Source of the DNA: a virus
IMG/VR virus record: IMGVR_UViG_3300042560_001120
Location: 1 to 32,117 of that record
DNA: 32,117 nt
Direction: 5' to 3' (one strand)
In this document: positions 30,425 through 32,117 of the stretch, piece after piece
Numbering within the stretch: the stretch's first letter is position 1
Layout: every line of letters begins with the position of its first letter
The notes under the pieces: model-generated
Told to the model about the DNA's origin: nothing
Database searches by the model: none
Seen by the model: only the letters and a program-made list of their open reading frames with translations
Program-made: the position numbers and the translations under genes

Positions 30425-30848
30425 GGTTGAGCCCTCCGTGTGTCTTAAGTGTGTTGTGGAAAATCTCTTTGGCTGGCAGTCGGCACCCAATGAGGTCGCA
30501 AAAGCTCTGCGCGTGGTCTGATAGGAACCAGGCTTTGAGTTCCCTGTGCTCGTTCGGCCCTTTGGCCGTTGCCAAATTGCGCGGGACACGGTGCCAGTAG
30601 GTGCCGAGCTTCCCGCTGGGGCCGTATTTGGTGATGCGCTTCATCGTGGTCGGCCACGGAAGGCACTTGCCCGAAGTGGTGATGATGCCGAACCGGGCGA
30701 ACAGCACGAGGTCGGCCACGGCCTGCTCCAAGATGGCCCACGCCAGAAGCTCCCAGCCGCTACGATCCAGCGACGGGTTGCCGCCCACAGAGCGGGAAGG
30801 TTTGCCGTTGTGCGAGGCCACGCAAATGTCGGAGATGTCGGAGATCAT
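30414..30848 (-). CDS. Conserved phage protein of unknown function
   Basis: 144 residues from the ATG at 30848 (ATGA overlap with the small membrane protein). The first half is helical with a hydrophobic stretch (WELLAWAILEQAVADLVLF). The second half (HRELKAWFLSDHAQSFCDL followed by IGCRLPAKEIF) resembles a DNA-binding motif seen in small phage proteins: W-x-x-S-D ... C-x-x-x-G. No role is proven. A TTG start at 30875 would extend it by nine residues. Confidence 0.5.
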   Translation of the reverse strand: MISDISDICVASHNGKPSRSVGGNPSLDRSGWELLAWAILEQAVADLVLFARFGIITTSGKCLPWPTTMKRITKYGPSGKLGTYWHRVPRNLATAKGPNEHRELKAWFLSDHAQSFCDLIGCRLPAKEIFHNTLKTHGGLNHVA

Positions 30849-30952
30849 CGCATCCAATTCGCAACGGTTTCGCAAAGCACCACGAGCAACACGGCCAGCG
30901 CCGTCAGCACCAGCATTGCTCCGATTGCCTGATCCGGGGGTTCGGGATTCAT
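30845..30952 (-). CDS. Very small single-pass membrane protein
   Basis: 35 residues, ATG at 30952, overlapping its neighbours by ATGA on both sides. After MNPEPPDQ, a transmembrane helix (AIGAMLVLTALAVLLVVL) fills most of the chain, ending CETVANWMR. The overlaps are the main evidence that it is a real gene. Confidence 0.55.
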   Translation of the reverse strand: MNPEPPDQAIGAMLVLTALAVLLVVLCETVANWMR

Positions 30953-31122
30953 CGGGCGAGCTTTTTGCGGAGTTGAGCCAGGGCGCGCTTCACGCGGTCG
31001 GCGAGTGTTGGCGCGTGGCCGTTGCAGATGGCATCCATGACGCGGCCCAAGATCATCGGGTCGTTGCATGGCCGTTGCCCGTGGTAGTCCACGATGACGC
31101 CGAGGCGGGTGTCGTTGCTCAC
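30949..31122 (-). CDS. Small protein with GTG start
   Basis: 57 residues, read from a GTG at 31122 that overlaps the upstream stop as GTGA; its own stop overlaps the next gene as ATGA. It starts MSNDTRLGVIVDYHGQRPCN, continues DPMILGRVMDAICNGHAP and ends in a basic helix TLADRVKRALAQLRKKLAR. No family is recognised. The stop/start overlaps on both sides and a plausible GC-rich coding pattern support it. Confidence 0.55.
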   Translation of the reverse strand: MSNDTRLGVIVDYHGQRPCNDPMILGRVMDAICNGHAPTLADRVKRALAQLRKKLAR

Positions 31123-31337
31123 GCCCGCACCGCCTTTCTCGCTGCCTTGCGGCGGTTGCGCGCGGCCTTGGAGGGGCGGTTGTTGAGCGAATCCAACACG
31201 CCGTTAATGCGACGGTTTGCCGATTCGCGCTCGCGGTCAATGCCGCTTGCGCTGCCGAGTTCCCATCCGCTCATAAACGCGAGGCCCACGAGGGCGGCGA
31301 TGGCGGCGGTTCCGAGGATTAGGGTTGTGTAGTCCAT
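31119..31337 (-). CDS. Small membrane-anchored basic protein
   Basis: 72 residues. One transmembrane helix near the N terminus (LILGTAAIAALVGLAFMSG), then a charged region (GIDRERESANRRINGVLDSL) and an Arg/Lys-rich C terminus (SKAARNRRKAARKAVRA). The topology suggests an inner-membrane anchor with a cytoplasmic basic tail. GGAG lies nine bases before the ATG. It overlaps the excisionase-like gene by 19 bases. Confidence 0.6.
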   Translation of the reverse strand: MDYTTLILGTAAIAALVGLAFMSGWELGSASGIDRERESANRRINGVLDSLNNRPSKAARNRRKAARKAVRA

Positions 31338-31501
31338 TGTGTGTTCTCCTTTTTGTTTTCAATGAGCGCCCGGATGTCCGCTATGTCATAGCGGGTTCCA
31401 TGCGCCGAAAGTTTCACGGCGGGAAGATGCAGCTTCACCTTGTTGCGCGAGATACGGAGCATCTCGGCGGCTTCCTTCGTGGTGACAAGTTGCGGGATCA
31501 T
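31319..31501 (-). CDS. Excisionase/MerR-type HTH DNA-binding protein
   Basis: 60 residues. PQLVTTKEAAEMLRISRNKVK is a winged-helix DNA-binding motif of the excisionase (HTH_17) type, and HGTRYDIADIRALIE is its wing and closing helix. Such proteins act in excision or as small regulators. It overlaps the upstream ribbon-helix-helix gene by ATGA and is thus part of the leftward early operon. Confidence 0.7.
   Translation of the reverse strand: MIPQLVTTKEAAEMLRISRNKVKLHLPAVKLSAHGTRYDIADIRALIENKKENTQWTTQP
31338..31349 (-). promoter_or_regulatory. GGAG + GAACACACA leader before start at 31337
   Basis: The bases AAAAAGGAGAACACACA before the ATG are almost identical to those at 21753-21764. They lie within the end of the excisionase-like gene, where they encode KENTQ. 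Confidence 0.6.
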
Positions 31502-31665
31502 TGTGCCGCTTCTTGCACGCGCTCCATGAGGAGCAGACGAACAAACATCGAAAGGCTCATGCCTTTTTGAAACGCCGCCTTGCGCGCTTCGCGGATCAAG
31601 TCAGGCGGAAGCGAAATGCCTGCGGGGCGGGAATGTTTGTGGGTTGGGATTTTGCGCCGTGCCAT
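31498..31665 (-). CDS. Ribbon-helix-helix regulator, leftward copy
   Basis: 55 residues, ATG at 31665. The core SRPAGISLPPDLIREARKAA then SLSMFVRLLLMERVQEA has the ribbon-helix-helix shape of CopG/Arc-like repressors: a short strand, then two helices. A matching core is present in the rightward gene at 31797. It is first in the leftward early operon and probably binds the palindromes in the shared control region. The stop overlaps the excisionase-like ATG. Confidence 0.7.
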   Translation of the reverse strand: MARRKIPTHKHSRPAGISLPPDLIREARKAAFQKGMSLSMFVRLLLMERVQEAAQ

Positions 31666-31796
31666 AGGTAATATGGCGGCATCTTCTAAAGTTTGTTAAA
31701 CTTTGTAAAGGTTTAAAATGGGGTATTCCCCCCATTAAATAAAATTGTTAAGGATTGCCAAAGTGTGCCATTTTGTGGGGGTAGCTCACTACGCAC
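31666..31796. promoter_or_regulatory. Divergent early control region with palindromes and leftward promoter
   Basis: An AT-rich 131-base gap between divergent regulators. It has AAAGTTT-GTT-AAACTTT (31688-31704) and AATGGGG ... CCCCATT (31717-31723 with 31730-31736). On the minus strand TTGGCA (31756-31761) and TTTAAT (31734-31739), 16 bases apart, form a sigma70-like promoter whose -10 overlaps the second palindrome. This layout fits autoregulation by the flanking repressors. No comparable rightward promoter could be picked out. Confidence 0.6.
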
Positions 31797-32060
31797 ATGA
31801 ACACACGAAAGACGGACGGGGAGAAGTCTCACCCCGCAGGCATTGCCCTACCTCGCGACTTAATCGAGGTCGGGCGGGAATACGCCAAGCGGCACGGGTA
31901 TGGTGGCCTTAGTGGCCTTACGCGCCACTTGCTCACCACTTACTTGGCACAAGCGGCAGAGGCCGCGCAGGATGCCAGCCAATCGGCCAAGCACAAAGGC
32001 AAGAAGAAGGTAGCAAGCGCCACTCGCAAGCTCCGCCAGCGCCGAAAGAATGGGGAATGA
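31797..32060 (+). CDS. Ribbon-helix-helix regulator, rightward copy
   Basis: 87 residues. The core HPAGIALPRDLIEVGREYAK (12-31) then LSGLTRHLLTTYLAQAAE matches the leftward ribbon-helix-helix protein in position of its strand and two helices. A long basic tail follows (KHKGKKKVASATRKLRQRRK). It is the only clear plus-strand gene here and may be the opposing repressor. The ribosome site is poor: the nearest G-run is over 15 bases from the ATG. An in-frame TAG at 31782-31784 precludes a longer start. Confidence 0.7.
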   Translation: MNTRKTDGEKSHPAGIALPRDLIEVGREYAKRHGYGGLSGLTRHLLTTYLAQAAEAAQDASQSAKHKGKKKVASATRKLRQRRKNGE

Positions 32061-32067
32061 GTTTTTC

Positions 32068-32117
32068 ATGTCGGGGGGTATTGTTATGGGGGGCGTAGGA
32101 CATCCGCAGTATTGCCC
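32068..32117 (+). CDS. Possible start of a further rightward gene, 3'-truncated
   Basis: An ATG at 32068 opens a frame (MSGGIVMGGVGHPQYC) that runs off the right edge; ATG 32086 is in the same frame. It has a position consistent with a second rightward gene eight bases after the regulator. No ribosome site or family signature supports it, so it is a weak call. Confidence 0.2.
   Translation, partial: MSGGIVMGGVGHPQYC

Noticed and set aside
31860-32069. 69-codon minus-strand frame opposite the rightward regulator
   Set aside because: The plus-strand protein has a clear ribbon-helix-helix core; the minus frame has a hydrophobic stretch but no ribosome site or coupling.
1-32117. tRNA genes, integrase and attachment sites
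   Set aside because: No cloverleaf-like sequence, tyrosine or serine integrase motif, or convincing core-site repeat was seen by eye; a program search of the full genome would decide.

Overview
The window looks like most of the genome of a tailed double-stranded DNA phage (Caudoviricetes, probably a long-tailed siphovirus, or its prophage form) with fairly high GC. Almost every gene lies on the minus strand, so the genes run from right to left. They are packed tightly, with many ATGA or GTGA stop/start overlaps. One small gene at the right end points the other way. The gene order (terminase small and large subunits, gpW-like joiner, portal, protease/scaffold, major capsid protein, head-tail joining proteins, tail proteins, tape measure, baseplate and fibres) is that of lambda-like phages. 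The host cannot be named from sequence. No rRNA, tRNA or host housekeeping gene was seen, and no integrase, polymerase, helicase or endolysin was recognised.

Layout, right to left. 31498-32060: two divergent ribbon-helix-helix genes share an AT-rich control region with palindromes and a plausible leftward promoter, probably the early regulatory switch. 29835-31501: small early genes, including an excisionase-type HTH protein, short membrane proteins, coiled-coil proteins and a 57-residue gene with a GTG start. 26144-29838: recombination genes, namely a zinc-ribbon RuvC-like resolvase, a RecT-like annealing protein ending in an SSB-type DDDIPF tail, a RecB/RecE-type exonuclease, small DNA-binding proteins and a conserved protein with RAMP-like motifs. 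25619-26143: a non-coding stretch holding a nested repeat array. 24264-25618: two replication-associated genes, one carrying palindromes that probably mark an origin. 22679-24267: queD, queC and a dpdA-like gene, a 7-deazaguanine DNA-modification cassette. 21174-22682: small regulators and proteins of unknown function.

20418-20957 begins the late operon: TerS, TerL, gpW-like joiner, a portal with an added C-terminal JAB/MPN-like domain encoded by AT-rich DNA, protease-scaffold and major capsid protein. A strong intrinsic terminator follows the capsid gene. A two-domain glycosyltransferase sits next, then neck proteins, tail tube, assembly chaperone, tape measure, tail-tip proteins, a very Ser/Thr-rich protein, a second glycosyltransferase, an RmlC-like epimerase, and baseplate and fibre proteins running off the left edge.

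The items that most deserve a second look are the 44/54-bp pentamer array, the palindrome pair inside the replication gene, the portal-JAB fusion, the queD-queC-dpdA cassette, the RecT-SSB-tail fusion, the RAMP-like protein and the repeated GAACACAC leader in front of early start codons.
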